Assembly (NCBI GenBank): GCA_030615565.1
Contig: JAUWZC010000001.1
Span: forward strand, 1-37,272
DNA length: 37,272 nucleotides
Source: Desulfobacteraceae bacterium
Lineage (GTDB): Bacteria; Desulfobacterota; DSM-4660; Desulfatiglandales; B25-G16
Direction of reading: 5' to 3'
In this document: piece after piece, positions 1-8,459 of the stretch
Layout of the letters: each line of letters starts with the position of its first letter
How positions within the stretch are numbered: the first letter of the stretch is position 1
Notes under the pieces: generated by a model
Told to the model about the DNA's origin: nothing
Databases searched by the model: none
What the model saw: only the letters and a program-made list of their open reading frames with translations
Program-made: the position numbers and the translations under genes

Positions 1-34
1 TGCAGGATTTTTTCCGAGAAAGGAGGCACGGCTA

Positions 35-130
35 GGAGAGGTACCGAAGTGGTCGTAACGGGGTCGACTCGAAATCGATTTGTCTCGTTAAGAGCGAGGC
101 ACGTGGGTTCGAATCCCACCCTCTCCGCCA
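35..130 (+). tRNA. tRNA-Ser (CGA)
   Basis: A class II tRNA. The acceptor stem GGAGAGG pairs with CCTCTCC at 120-126, followed by discriminator G and an encoded CCA. The anticodon loop CTCGAAA gives anticodon CGA, reading UCG serine codons. A long variable arm and a T loop GGTTCGAATCC follow, as expected for tRNA-Ser. Confidence 0.95.
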
Positions 131-132
131 GG

Positions 133-165
133 AAATTTAACCCCCGATAAATCGGGGCTAAATTT
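133..165 (+). repeat. Hairpin 3' of tRNA-Ser(CGA)
   Basis: Nearly perfect palindrome starting 2 nt after the CCA: outer arms AAATTTA/TAAATTT and inner arms CCCCGAT/ATCGGGG around a two-base loop. It is not followed by a T-run, so it fits an RNA-processing or 3'-end stabilising hairpin at least as well as an intrinsic terminator. The same hairpin recurs after the second tRNA-Ser. Confidence 0.75.
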
Positions 166-246
166 CACAATTAGCTTATGGCTGTAAGCCTTTTGGAATA
201 ATTAAATACAACTACAGATTCTTATTTCTAAAATATAACAAATAAT

Positions 247-273
247 GCTATATGCCAAAGGCTAAAGGCCAAA
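247..273 (+). repeat. 27-bp direct repeat, copy 1
   Basis: A 27-bp stretch beginning GCTATATGCC and ending AAAGGCCAAA is repeated exactly at 577-603. A diverged relative lies at 311-337. All three are followed by a GTATT(C/T)CGC motif. Internally it is built of imperfect 7-mers of the GGCTAAA type. Confidence 0.85.
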
Positions 274-278
274 TGTAT

Positions 279-347
279 TCCGCCAGGAAATCTAATAGAT
301 TTCACAAGTAGCTTATAGCTAAAGGCTAAAAGCCAAATGTATTCCGC
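279..347 (+). repeat. Orphan tRNA 3'-flank copy (possible lost tRNA gene)
   Basis: The CCGCCAGGAAAT that marks the 3' end and flank of both tRNA-Ser genes appears here without a tRNA body. It is followed by a short palindrome (GAAATCTAATAGATTTC) and by the TTCACA, AGCTTATAGCTAAAGG sequence also found after the real tRNAs. It can be read as the scar of a deleted third tRNA copy, or as an independent copy of the flanking repeat. Confidence 0.55.
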
Positions 348-361
348 ATAAGCGGAATTAT

Positions 362-455
<94 letters not shown>

Positions 456-457
456 GG

Positions 458-490
458 AAATTTAACCCCCGATAAATCGGGGTTAAATTT
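458..490 (+). repeat. Hairpin 3' of tRNA-Ser(GGA)
   Basis: Second copy of the hairpin at 133-165, here with perfect outer arms AAATTTAA/TTAAATTT and inner CCCCGAT/ATCGGGG. It also starts 2 nt after the encoded CCA. Confidence 0.75.
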
Positions 491-576
491 CACAGTTAGC
501 TTATAGCTAAAGGTTTTTGATACTTTTAGATAATTTAACAGACTATTATTAGTTTGCTCCAGGCGGAAAAAATAAA

Positions 577-603
577 GCTATATGCCAAAGGCTAAAGGCC
601 AAA
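577..603 (+). repeat. 27-bp direct repeat, copy 2
   Basis: Exact copy of 247-273. It is followed by an ATTTCGC/GCGAAAT palindrome and then ATGGAGAAATG, which resembles the ATGGAGAGATG at the 5' end of tRNA-Ser(GGA). The rest of the gap up to dnaX (614-709) is AT-rich, with no gene or convincing promoter seen. Confidence 0.85.
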
Positions 604-709
604 AGTATTTCGCTTTTGCGAAATCATGGAGAAATGGAGTGGTGGATAAATGGTACATATAAAACAAGCGCAATACTCCAGCACTCCAATAATCCAATAA
701 TAATTCATT

Positions 710-2278
710 ATGCCTTACGAAGTTTTTGCCAGAAAATGGAGACCTCAGATATTTGAAGAGGTTATAGGTCAGGAACACATAACAGGGACTCTTAAGAATG
801 CCTTGGTATCTGATCGATTAGCTCATGCTTATCTATTCAGTGGCACACGTGGTGTAGGGAAGACATCGGTTGCCCGAATCTTTGCAAAGGCCCTTAATTG
901 TCGAGATAGGCAGGAGGGAAATCCCTGCAACAAATGCAATTTATGTATTGAGATAACCAATGGTTCTTCTGTTGATGTCCAGGAGATTGACGGTGCATCA
1001 AACAGGGGAATTGATGAGATACGAAATCTTCGAGAAAATATAAGGTACCTCCCTTCTAGTGGCACTTATAGAATATATATCATAGATGAGGTTCATATGC
1101 TGACCCTCCCTGCATTTAATGCATTGCTAAAAACACTGGAAGAACCGCCAGAGCATGTCAAATTCATGTTTGCTACAACAGAACCCCATAAGATACCGGT
1201 AACTATACTATCACGATGTCAAAGATTTGATTTTAAAAGGATACCCCTAATAAAAATAGAAGAGCAGATTAAAAGGATAGTTCAAAAAGAGGGGATAAAG
1301 ATAAGCGATACAAGTATTTCTATTCTATCAAGGGAGGCTGAAGGCAGTATGCGGGATGCAGAAAGTCTTCTCGATCAGGTTGTCTCCTTTGCCGGACCCA
1401 ATGTTGAGGATGAGCAGATAATGGAAGTCCTCGGAATAATAGATAGGGCTCTTATCTATAAGACATCACAGGCTATAATCGATGGCAACAGCAAACTATG
1501 TCTGGATATAATTGATGAGATATATAATTACGGCTACGAGATTAAAGAATTTTACAGAGAAATAATGGTACAATTTCGAAATTTAATCGTTTCTCTCGTA
1601 TCTCAAGACCCTTCTCAAACTATGGATTTACCTGATAACGAGTTGAAAGAAACAAAAAGACAGGCAAAAGAGGCAGGTCTGGAAAGGCTTCTTCAATCAC
1701 TGAACTTCCTGATCAATAGGGAAGTAGATCTTCGCTATACAAATAATCCAAGGATTGCACTGGAGGCAATTTTACTTAAGCTTTCAGGACTTAAAGAATA
1801 TCTTTCATTTGATGAGTTAATAAAGAAGATAGAAGATATAGAAAAACGACTCAGTAAATCTACTCAAATAGTCCATAATAAAAACCTGGAAACAACTGTA
1901 GTCAAAGAAAAATATCCAGATAAAAAAACCTTTCCAGATGATGGTAAGAAATGGAGTGAATTTTTGCGCTACCTAAATACTAAGAATAAGGCAATGGCCA
2001 ATGTACTAAAGAAATGGAAATCTTATGCTCTTACTCCAGACAGCCTGGAATTACCATATGGAGAAGGATCATTTACAGGAGGCTATTTTGAAGACCCTGA
2101 GCACTCTGAGCAGTTGATTGCCTATGCCCAGAATTTTTTTCAATCAAACTTTAAGGTTGTATTTATAAAGCAGAATGAGCCCAAGGATTTAAATAAAAGC
2201 TCAAAGGAAGATAGATTGCCTAGCCAGGTAAAGGATATAATCGATGTATTTGAAGGCAGGATAGAAAGCTTAGATTGA
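710..2278 (+). CDS. dnaX: DNA polymerase III subunit gamma/tau
   Basis: ATPase of the clamp-loader complex that places the sliding clamp on DNA and couples polymerases in the replisome. The N-terminus YEVFARKWRP is diagnostic. Walker A GTRGVGKTS lies at residues 45-53, zinc-binding cysteines at C64, C73, C76 and C79, Walker B DEVH at 126-129, followed by the ATTEPHKIPVTILSRCQ sensor and arginine-finger region. At 522 residues it is shorter than E. coli tau (643) and has a variable C-terminal third. The start is taken from the conserved N-terminus, since the ribosome-binding site is weak. The usual partners ybaB and recR do not follow; lysA does. No frameshift site producing a short gamma form was identified. 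Confidence 0.95.
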   Translation: MPYEVFARKWRPQIFEEVIGQEHITGTLKNALVSDRLAHAYLFSGTRGVGKTSVARIFAKALNCRDRQEGNPCNKCNLCIEITNGSSVDVQEIDGASNRGIDEIRNLRENIRYLPSSGTYRIYIIDEVHMLTLPAFNALLKTLEEPPEHVKFMFATTEPHKIPVTILSRCQRFDFKRIPLIKIEEQIKRIVQKEGIKISDTSISILSREAEGSMRDAESLLDQVVSFAGPNVEDEQIMEVLGIIDRALIYKTSQAIIDGNSKLCLDIIDEIYNYGYEIKEFYREIMVQFRNLIVSLVSQDPSQTMDLPDNELKETKRQAKEAGLERLLQSLNFLINREVDLRYTNNPRIALEAILLKLSGLKEYLSFDELIKKIEDIEKRLSKSTQIVHNKNLETTVVKEKYPDKKTFPDDGKKWSEFLRYLNTKNKAMANVLKKWKSYALTPDSLELPYGEGSFTGGYFEDPEHSEQLIAYAQNFFQSNFKVVFIKQNEPKDLNKSSKEDRLPSQVKDIIDVFEGRIESLD

Positions 2279-2355
2279 GATACAAAGAAAGTTAAAAATG
2301 GGCTAAAAGCTAAGATTATTTAATTTATTATCTTTAGGCGCTTTAGGTACTTAAA

Positions 2356-3609
2356 ATGCACTACTTCGTTTATAAAAATGATGATCTTTACTGTGAGAAT
2401 GTGCCAATAGCAGATATAGCAGAGCAGATTGGAACACCTTTCTATCTTTACTCCTATGCCACAATAACAAGGCATTTCCGGGTTTTTGGAGATGCTTTCA
2501 ATGACTTGGACCACCTCACCTGCTTTTCTGTAAAATCCAACTCTAGTCTTGCTATACTTAGAATTTTTGCCTTACACGGGGGAGGAGCAGATGTCGTTTC
2601 AGGCGGGGAACTATTTCGAGCTCTGAGAGCAGGGATTGCACCTGATAAAATCGTATATTCAGGCGTTGGAAAGACACTAGAAGAAATGAAATTAGCACTT
2701 AATTCAAATATTCTTATGTTTAATGTAGAATCAGACCAGGAATTGCAACTCCTGAATATAACAGCTAAAGATATGGGTTGTAAGGCAACAATAGCCATAC
2801 GTATAAATCCTGAAGTGGAACCAAAAACGCATCCTTATCTTGCTACTGGGCACAGCGAAAATAAGTTTGGCATACCACTAAAGGACTCTTTAAACACATA
2901 CGAATCAGCCAAGCAGTTGGAAAATATCGATGTAAAAGGCATATCTTGTCATATAGGGAGCCAGCTTACAGATATTGATCCCTTTTTAGAGGCCTTAAGA
3001 AAATTAAAAGACATTTTAAAAGAATTAACAAAAATGGCATTCGATATTAAGTTCCTTAACCTGGGAGGCGGTCTCGGGATAACCTATAGTAATGAAAAAC
3101 CACCTCATCCTTTAGAATATGCAAAGGCATTAAAGGAGATAATAAGAAAAGATAACATCACCCTTATCCTTGAACCTGGCAGGGTTATTATTGGTAACGC
3201 TGGCATTCTGGTCACAAGAGTCCTCTATACTAAATCAACGAAAAATAAGAGGTTTATTATTGTGGATGCTGGGATGAATGACTTAATCAGGCCTACCCTC
3301 TATAATTCTTTTCATGCCATACAGCCGGTAAAAATGACTCACTCGGAAATGTTAGTAGCTGATTTAGTAGGTCCTGTTTGTGAAACTGGGGACTTCTTTG
3401 TTAAAGATAAGAAAATGCCACCATTTAAATCAGGAGATTTAGTAGCTATAATGAGTGCAGGGGCCTACAGTTTTTCTATGGCCTCAAACTACAATTCTCG
3501 CCCCAGGCCTGCAGAGGTGATGGTTAAAGGAAAATTATTTTCCTTAATCAGGTCAAGAGAAACATATAATGATCTTATCCATGGAGAGGTGTTTCCCAAA
3601 TTTCTTTAA
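2356..3609 (+). CDS. lysA: Diaminopimelate decarboxylase
   Basis: PLP enzyme converting meso-diaminopimelate to L-lysine, the last step of lysine synthesis. The PLP lysine is K60 in FSVKSNSS. The phosphate-binding glycine stretch LGGGLG, the EPGR motif, the active-site CETGDFF and the C-terminal YSFSMASNYNSRPRPAEV all match the family, and 417 residues is the normal length. The next two genes, dapB and dapL, belong to the same pathway, so the three probably form one transcript. The 77-nt upstream gap is too short for a lysine riboswitch, and none is seen. The start has no strong ribosome-binding site but fits the family N-terminus. Confidence 0.95.
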   Translation: MHYFVYKNDDLYCENVPIADIAEQIGTPFYLYSYATITRHFRVFGDAFNDLDHLTCFSVKSNSSLAILRIFALHGGGADVVSGGELFRALRAGIAPDKIVYSGVGKTLEEMKLALNSNILMFNVESDQELQLLNITAKDMGCKATIAIRINPEVEPKTHPYLATGHSENKFGIPLKDSLNTYESAKQLENIDVKGISCHIGSQLTDIDPFLEALRKLKDILKELTKMAFDIKFLNLGGGLGITYSNEKPPHPLEYAKALKEIIRKDNITLILEPGRVIIGNAGILVTRVLYTKSTKNKRFIIVDAGMNDLIRPTLYNSFHAIQPVKMTHSEMLVADLVGPVCETGDFFVKDKKMPPFKSGDLVAIMSAGAYSFSMASNYNSRPRPAEVMVKGKLFSLIRSRETYNDLIHGEVFPKFL

Positions 3610-3645
3610 AAAAATAATATTTTAATTTTGAAATAGGAGAAAAAA

Positions 3646-4464
3646 ATGATAAAGGCTGTTGTTGCCGGTGCTGCCGGTAGGATGGGTGGAAGAATCATTC
3701 ACATGATTCAAAAAAGCGAAGAGATAGCCTTATTGGGTGCCTTTGAGAAACCAGATCACCCTGAAAACAATAAGGACGTAGGGGAGATTGTTGGTCTTGG
3801 AAAGATGGGCATTGACCTTAAAGCTGATATCAGCGATGTAATGAAAGATGCGGATGTATTAATTGATTTTACTACACCAGAAAGCACCTTACATAATATC
3901 CGTTTTATTGCCAAGAGCGGTCAGGCAATGGTGATTGGTACTACGGGTATAACTGGGGAAAAGGAAAAAGAGCTAAAGCACCTTGCTCGAAAAATAAGAT
4001 GTGTTTGGTCTCCCAATATGAGCGTAGGGGTTAATGTGTTATTCAAAGTAGTTGGAGATCTATCTATGATTCTCAGTAAAGACTATGACATGGAGGTAGT
4101 TGAAGCCCATCACAGGCTAAAAAAAGATGCCCCAAGCGGCACAGCAATGCATCTTGCTAAAATTCTGGCTGATACAACCGGTAGAAATCTCGAGACAGAT
4201 GCTGTCTATGAAAGAAAGGGTTTTATTGGTGTCAGGACTGAAAAAGAGATTGGCATTCAATCTATAAGGGCTGGTGATATAGTAGGGGAGCATACGGTTA
4301 TTTTTGCTGGAACAGGAGAAAGGATTGAGATTACTCACAGGGCACATAGCAGGGATAATTTTGCAAAGGGTGCATTGCTTGCAGCTACATGGGTTGTTAA
4401 GCAATCGAATGGTCTATATGATATGCAAGATGTATTGGGATTGAGAGAGAAGAAAAATGTTTAA
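3646..4464 (+). CDS. dapB: 4-hydroxy-tetrahydrodipicolinate reductase
   Basis: NAD(P)H-dependent reductase giving tetrahydrodipicolinate, the branch metabolite of lysine and peptidoglycan diaminopimelate synthesis. Seen: N-terminal Rossmann motif GAAGRMGG, DFTTPEST, IGTTG, and the catalytic region EAHHRLKKDAPSGTA (H155/H156, then K and the PSGT dipicolinate-binding loop). Length of 272 aa is typical. A clear AGGAGA ribosome-binding site lies 7 nt before ATG. Its 3' end overlaps the next gene by 8 bp, indicating translational coupling. Confidence 0.96.
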   Translation: MIKAVVAGAAGRMGGRIIHMIQKSEEIALLGAFEKPDHPENNKDVGEIVGLGKMGIDLKADISDVMKDADVLIDFTTPESTLHNIRFIAKSGQAMVIGTTGITGEKEKELKHLARKIRCVWSPNMSVGVNVLFKVVGDLSMILSKDYDMEVVEAHHRLKKDAPSGTAMHLAKILADTTGRNLETDAVYERKGFIGVRTEKEIGIQSIRAGDIVGEHTVIFAGTGERIEITHRAHSRDNFAKGALLAATWVVKQSNGLYDMQDVLGLREKKNV

Positions 4465-5620
4465 ACTTGCTGAAAGAATTAAACAGTTACCCCCTTACCT
4501 ATTCAAAGAGATTGACCAAAAGAAGAAAGAGATAGCAGCAAAGGGGGTGGATATAATCGACCTTGGTATAGGTGACCCTGATCTCCCTACCCCACCTAAA
4601 ATTGTAGAGGCCATGGTACAGGCTGTACGAGATCCGGCCAATCATCATTACCCCTCCTACTCTGGGATGGATGATTTTAAGACCGCCATTGCAAAATGGT
4701 ACGAAGATAGATTTTCAGTCAAACTTGATCCAGAAACTGAGGTAATTGCCCTGATAGGCGCAAAAGAAGGGATAGCCCATATTGCCCTGGCATTTATAAA
4801 CCCAGGTGATCTTGCTCTCATTCCTGCCCCTGCTTACCCAGTGTATAATAGTGGTACCCTTTTTGCGGGTGGAAGGCCATATCTCTTACCCCTTCTTAAA
4901 GAGAATAATTACCTGCCAGATCTTGCCTCCATTCCAGAAGAAGCCACCAGAACGGCCAAAATGATATGGCTCAATTATCCCAACAACCCAACAGCAGCCG
5001 TGGCTGATAGGGATTTTTTTGAAGCTGTTGTCAAATTTGCACATAAATATCAAATAATAGTATGCCACGATCTTACCTATAGCGAAATCGCCTTTGATGA
5101 ATACAAACCTATGAGTCTGCTTGAAATAAACGGAGCCAGAGATATAGGTATAGAATTTCATTCCCTATCAAAATCATTTAACATGACTGGATGGAGGATC
5201 GGCTTTGCCGTGGGAAGCAGGGAAGCCATTAAGGGATTAGGTTCAATAAAAAGTAATATTGACTCCGGCCTTTTCCAGGCTATTCAAGTAGCTGGTATAG
5301 AGGCCCTCAAAGCAAACAAAGAAAATATTTTAGAGATAAAGAAAACCTATGCCAGAAGAAGAGATATTATGGTCAAGGGATTGAGGGATTCCGGTTTCAA
5401 GGTAAATCCACCGAGGGCAACATTTTATCTTTGGGTCCCAGTACCTAATTCCTATACATCAGTGAATCTAGCAACAAGGCTACTACAGGAGGCTGGTGTG
5501 GTAGTAACGCCAGGTAATGGATTTGGTTATCCTGGCGAAGGCTATATAAGGCTGGCATTGACAAAGGATGAGAGCCGCCTCTTAGAGGCCACTGAAAGGA
5601 TAAAAAGTATTGGACTTTAA
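4457..5620 (+). CDS. dapL: LL-diaminopimelate aminotransferase
   Basis: Fold-type I aminotransferase. In this context it is probably the DapL enzyme that makes LL-diaminopimelate from tetrahydrodipicolinate and glutamate in one step, bypassing the succinyl or acetyl intermediates. Seen: GIGDPDLPTPP near the N-terminus, WLNYPNNPTAA, and the PLP lysine K239 in SLSKSFNMTGWRIGF. It overlaps dapB by 8 bp and follows lysA-dapB, which supports DapL over a general aspartate-type aminotransferase; sequence alone does not fully separate these. dapA and dapF are not in the window. Confidence 0.87.
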   Translation: MFKLAERIKQLPPYLFKEIDQKKKEIAAKGVDIIDLGIGDPDLPTPPKIVEAMVQAVRDPANHHYPSYSGMDDFKTAIAKWYEDRFSVKLDPETEVIALIGAKEGIAHIALAFINPGDLALIPAPAYPVYNSGTLFAGGRPYLLPLLKENNYLPDLASIPEEATRTAKMIWLNYPNNPTAAVADRDFFEAVVKFAHKYQIIVCHDLTYSEIAFDEYKPMSLLEINGARDIGIEFHSLSKSFNMTGWRIGFAVGSREAIKGLGSIKSNIDSGLFQAIQVAGIEALKANKENILEIKKTYARRRDIMVKGLRDSGFKVNPPRATFYLWVPVPNSYTSVNLATRLLQEAGVVVTPGNGFGYPGEGYIRLALTKDESRLLEATERIKSIGL

Positions 5621-5680
5621 TCAGTCAAGTGGCCCTTTAATGGTTGGCAAAACTGGGGAAGATTTCGGTTAAGTAAAACG

Positions 5681-5853
5681 GTTACGGTTGCGCAACTCGT
5701 ATCGGTTTTCGTATAGCGTTTATTGACGAAGTCAATACTGTTTCAGGCAAAGTTGGACAAAATTAAGCCAGCGCAAGGAGAACCGCAAACGCGTGACGGT
5801 AGACGAAACGAGACTTCGACGAGCTCAGTCGAGTCGCAGCGCAACCGAATAAC
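5681..5853. repeat. Non-coding element with inverted-repeat ends (MITE-like)
   Basis: The 303-bp gap between dapL and folK holds no credible ORF but is noticeably richer in CG dinucleotides than its surroundings. Its ends match in inverted orientation: GTTACGGTTGCGC at 5681-5693 and GCGCAACCGAATAAC at 5839-5853 (9 bp exact, then GTTA/TAAC after a 2-nt bulge). Inside are ATTGAC-GAA-GTCAAT (5722-5736) and TCGAC/GTCGA around GAGCTCA (5816-5832). This looks like a small non-autonomous element or structured repeat. No target-site duplication was established. Confidence 0.55.
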
Positions 5854-5923
5854 TAATGACAGATGCCTCAAACAAGGATATGGCTAACATTATAAACAAA
5901 AAGGGGGCCACCACCTAACAATC

Positions 5924-6433
5924 ATGGACAGCACCATAGCATATATCGGTATAGGGTCAAACCTGGGGGATAAGTCCTTCAATTGCAGGTATTCTATAGA
6001 TAAAATAAACCAATTACCAGGATGCCATGTGAGTGCAGTTTCAGCAATATTCAAAACAGAGCCAGTAGGTGTTACTGGACAGCCCTGGTATGCAAACTGT
6101 GTTGTTGAGCTTTCAACTACTCAAGTCCCATCTCAATTATTAAAGGGGCTTTTATCAGTAGAATCTGATATGGGTAGAATAAGAAAAAAAAGCTGGGAGG
6201 CCAGAATAATTGACCTGGACATACTTCTGTTTGGTCAAGAGATAATAGAATCTAATAATCTGATAATCCCCCATCCATTGCTGCACAAAAGGCGGTTTGT
6301 ATTAGAACCTCTAGTCCAATTAGCACCTGACCGCGTACATCCTGTTTTTAAATTAACCATAAGGGAGCTGTTGAATAAATTACCAATCCCGCCATGCGGC
6401 GGGACTGTCGAAGTACTAAAGGAGGAATCATGA
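5924..6433 (+). CDS. folK: 2-amino-4-hydroxy-6-hydroxymethyldihydropteridine diphosphokinase
   Basis: HPPK, which transfers pyrophosphate from ATP to the pterin in folate synthesis. Seen: N-terminal YIGIGSNLGDK, FKTEPVGVTGQPWYANCVV, the ATP and metal-binding segment ARIIDLDILLFG, and IPHPLLHKRRFVLEPL. Length of 169 aa is normal. Its stop overlaps the start of the aldolase gene (ATGA), so it heads a compact run with that gene, the transglycosylase and pgsA. folP and folB are not nearby. Confidence 0.95.
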   Translation: MDSTIAYIGIGSNLGDKSFNCRYSIDKINQLPGCHVSAVSAIFKTEPVGVTGQPWYANCVVELSTTQVPSQLLKGLLSVESDMGRIRKKSWEARIIDLDILLFGQEIIESNNLIIPHPLLHKRRFVLEPLVQLAPDRVHPVFKLTIRELLNKLPIPPCGGTVEVLKEES

Positions 6434-7071
6434 AATTTTTTATTGACACGGCAAATATCCAAGAAATAACAAAGGCCAATCAATTAGGTGTATTAGATGG
6501 TGTAACTACCAACCCTACACTGGTAGCAAAAGAGGGAAGAAGATTTGAAGAATTAATTAAAGAAATATGCAATATAGTAAATGGCCCAGTCAGTGCAGAG
6601 GTAACAAGTGTTCGAGCAGAGGGCATGGTTAAAGAGGCACGACACTTGGCAAAATTTGCTGATAATATAGTAGTAAAAATCCCCATGATAACTGAAGGGA
6701 TTAAGGCCACCAAAATACTATCAAAGGAAAATATCAACATCAATGTAACACTGGTATTTTCACCCTTACAGGCGCTGATAGCAGCCAAAGCAGGTGCTAG
6801 CTTTGTTAGTCCCTTTATTGGTAGGCTGGATGATATAAGTAGCGTCGGTATGGGAATAGTAGAGGATATAGTAACCATATATGAGAATTATGGATTTGAA
6901 ACAGAGGTTATTGTGGCAAGCATCCGCAATCCTATCCATGTTTTAGATGCAGCCTTGATTGGAGCACATATTGCCACAATCCCTTTCAAGGTGCTCATCC
7001 AATTAACCGAACATCCTCTCACCAAGATCGGGTTAGATAAATTTTTAGCGGATTGGAAGAAAATGGGGTAA
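6430..7071 (+). CDS. fsa: Fructose-6-phosphate aldolase / small transaldolase
   Basis: A 213-residue class I aldolase of the TalC/FSA group acting in the non-oxidative pentose phosphate pathway. Seen: MKFFIDTANI N-terminus, GVTTNPTL, the Schiff-base lysine K83 in VVKIPM, and NVTLVFSPLQA. The ATG at 6430 is chosen over an in-frame upstream ATG at 6394 because AAAGGAGG precedes it and the family begins MKFFIDTA; this gives a 4-bp overlap with folK. Which of the two activities it has, aldolase or transaldolase, cannot be decided from sequence. Confidence 0.92.
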   Translation: MKFFIDTANIQEITKANQLGVLDGVTTNPTLVAKEGRRFEELIKEICNIVNGPVSAEVTSVRAEGMVKEARHLAKFADNIVVKIPMITEGIKATKILSKENININVTLVFSPLQALIAAKAGASFVSPFIGRLDDISSVGMGIVEDIVTIYENYGFETEVIVASIRNPIHVLDAALIGAHIATIPFKVLIQLTEHPLTKIGLDKFLADWKKMG

Positions 7072-7075
7072 ATAA

Positions 7076-7663
7076 ATGTCTCTCTGCAAATTGGTCTTAC
7101 CTGTTACACTTATTGTTATACTTTTTTCCACCTCTTCTTTAAAATATGCAGGGGCAGATATCTATCGATTCAAGGATGAAAACGGGGTCTGGCATTTCAC
7201 CAACATTCGATCAGACACACGCTATCGTCTTTATATAAAGACAGGAAGATTAAGGGGAAAGCAATATATTACAAATTATGATACTATAATTCAGAGGGCA
7301 GCAAAACAATTCGGTGTGGACTCCCACCTTATAAAGGCCATTATCATGACGGAATCATCTTTCGATCCCAATGCGATCTCTAAAAGTGGGGCTCAAGGCC
7401 TGATGCAACTGATGCCACCCACTGCAAACGATATGGAGGTAAATAATCCCTTTGATCCAGAAGAAAATATTTTTGGCGGTACAAGATATCTTAGCTTACT
7501 TCTCAAAAAGTTTAAACAGGATAAAAAATTAGCTATAGCTGCCTATAATATTGGTCCTTCAGTTGTGTCTAACCACAATTCTGTCCCTCTTATACCTCAG
7601 ACCAGGCGCTTCGTTGAGAAGGTTATGAGATATTATAGGGAATTTAAAAAACATGGGAATTAA
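7076..7663 (+). CDS. Lytic transglycosylase with DUF4124-like N-terminus
   Basis: Exported peptidoglycan-cleaving enzyme. Residues 1-27 form a signal peptide (hydrophobic LVLPVTLIVILF, then a small-residue end near AGA). Next is a DUF4124-like motif, IYRFKDENGVWHFTNI, then the SLT domain, with catalytic E93 in IMTESSFDPNA and GAQGLMQLMPPTA. C-terminal IAAYNIGP closes the fold. It starts 4 nt after the aldolase gene and ends 11 nt before pgsA. Family knowledge predicts non-hydrolytic cleavage of glycan strands to 1,6-anhydro products in the periplasm. Confidence 0.93.
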   Translation: MSLCKLVLPVTLIVILFSTSSLKYAGADIYRFKDENGVWHFTNIRSDTRYRLYIKTGRLRGKQYITNYDTIIQRAAKQFGVDSHLIKAIIMTESSFDPNAISKSGAQGLMQLMPPTANDMEVNNPFDPEENIFGGTRYLSLLLKKFKQDKKLAIAAYNIGPSVVSNHNSVPLIPQTRRFVEKVMRYYREFKKHGN

Positions 7664-7674
7664 GGCCTTTAATT

Positions 7675-8232
7675 ATGAAAAAAAATCAAGGCCAAATAAA
7701 TAATCTGCCAAATACTCTAAGTGTTATTAGGCTGGTTTTAATTCCGGTAATTGTTATATGCCTGTATTTTCCTGGAAGATTGGGGAGTTTCTTAGCTGCT
7801 CTCTTTTTCGGGCTGGCCGCTATAACAGATCTTCTGGATGGTTTCTATGCCCGGAGACACAAAAAAATTACCTCACTGGGCAAATTTCTTGATCCCTTAG
7901 CCGACAAATTACTGATCTCGGCAACTATGATCATGCTCATAACCCTGAACAGGATCCCTGTCTGGGTTGTTATTTTAATTATTGCAAGGGAAATGGCAGT
8001 AACAGGGTTAAGGGGTATTGCTGTGGTAGAAGGTATAGTTATTGAGGCAAGTTCCCTTGGAAAATACAAAACAATATTTCAGTTAGTTTCCCTCATATGT
8101 CTCTCACTGCACTACGAGTATTTAGGAGTCGATTTCCATATAGTTGGAATGACCTTTCTTTGGGTTGCTTTGATACTAACTATGTGGTCTGGATGGTCAT
8201 ACTTTCGAATGACCAAAAAGATACTATCCTAA
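7675..8232 (+). CDS. pgsA: CDP-diacylglycerol-glycerol-3-phosphate 3-phosphatidyltransferase
   Basis: Membrane enzyme committing CDP-diacylglycerol to phosphatidylglycerol synthesis. The CDP-alcohol phosphotransferase signature is complete: DLLDGFYARR followed by GKFLDPLAD, with all metal-binding aspartates. There are several hydrophobic helices, starting with TLSVIRLVLIPVIVICLYF. Its 185 aa is the usual size. It is the last gene of the folK run and is followed 48 nt later by tRNA genes. Phosphatidylserine synthase shares the signature, but the NLPNTLSVIRL start and length fit PgsA better. Confidence 0.93.
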   Translation: MKKNQGQINNLPNTLSVIRLVLIPVIVICLYFPGRLGSFLAALFFGLAAITDLLDGFYARRHKKITSLGKFLDPLADKLLISATMIMLITLNRIPVWVVILIIAREMAVTGLRGIAVVEGIVIEASSLGKYKTIFQLVSLICLSLHYEYLGVDFHIVGMTFLWVALILTMWSGWSYFRMTKKILS

Positions 8233-8238
8233 AAAACC

Positions 8239-8267
8239 TTGACATTTTTTTTAAGAAGTAGTAGGGA
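8239..8267 (+). promoter_or_regulatory. Possible tRNA promoter
   Basis: A consensus -35 TTGACA (8239-8244) lies 36 nt before tRNA-Gly, a good distance for a stable RNA promoter. The -10 partner is poor (TAGGGA at 17-nt spacing), so only the -35 half is convincing. Confidence 0.35.
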
Positions 8268-8280
8268 ATTTTAAAAAATA

Positions 8281-8356
8281 GCGGGAATAGCTCAGTTGGT
8301 AGAGCATCACGTTGCCAACGTGACGGTCGCCGGTTCAAGCCCGGTTTCCCGCTCCA
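8281..8356 (+). tRNA. tRNA-Gly (GCC)
   Basis: Full cloverleaf: acceptor GCGGGAA/TTCCCGC, D arm GCTCAGTTGGTAGAGC, anticodon stem TCACG/CGTGA with loop TTGCCAA (anticodon GCC), T arm CCGGTTCAAGCCCGG, discriminator T and encoded CCA. Six nucleotides separate it from tRNA-Cys, so they are probably co-transcribed. Confidence 0.96.
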
Positions 8357-8362
8357 AAAAAG

Positions 8363-8438
8363 GGCGGCATAGCCAAGTGGCTAAGGCAGCGGTCTGCAAA
8401 ACCGTTTTACACCGGTTCGAATCCGGTTGCCGCCTCCA
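8363..8438 (+). tRNA. tRNA-Cys (GCA)
   Basis: Acceptor GGCGGCA pairs with TGCCGCC (8428-8434), followed by discriminator T and CCA. The anticodon loop CTGCAAA gives GCA. T arm is CCGGTTCGAATCCGG. It ends 21 nt before the M23 peptidase start codon. Confidence 0.96.
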
Positions 8439-8459
8439 ATAAAAACTAGAATACAATTT

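Noticed and set aside
2279..2355. Lysine riboswitch upstream of lysA
   Set aside because: The gap is only 77 nt and shows no multi-helix lysine aptamer pattern.
8427..8459. In-frame N-terminal extension of the M23 peptidase starting at 8427
   Set aside because: That ATG lies within the 3' part of tRNA-Cys (8363-8438). The first ATG outside the tRNA is 8460.
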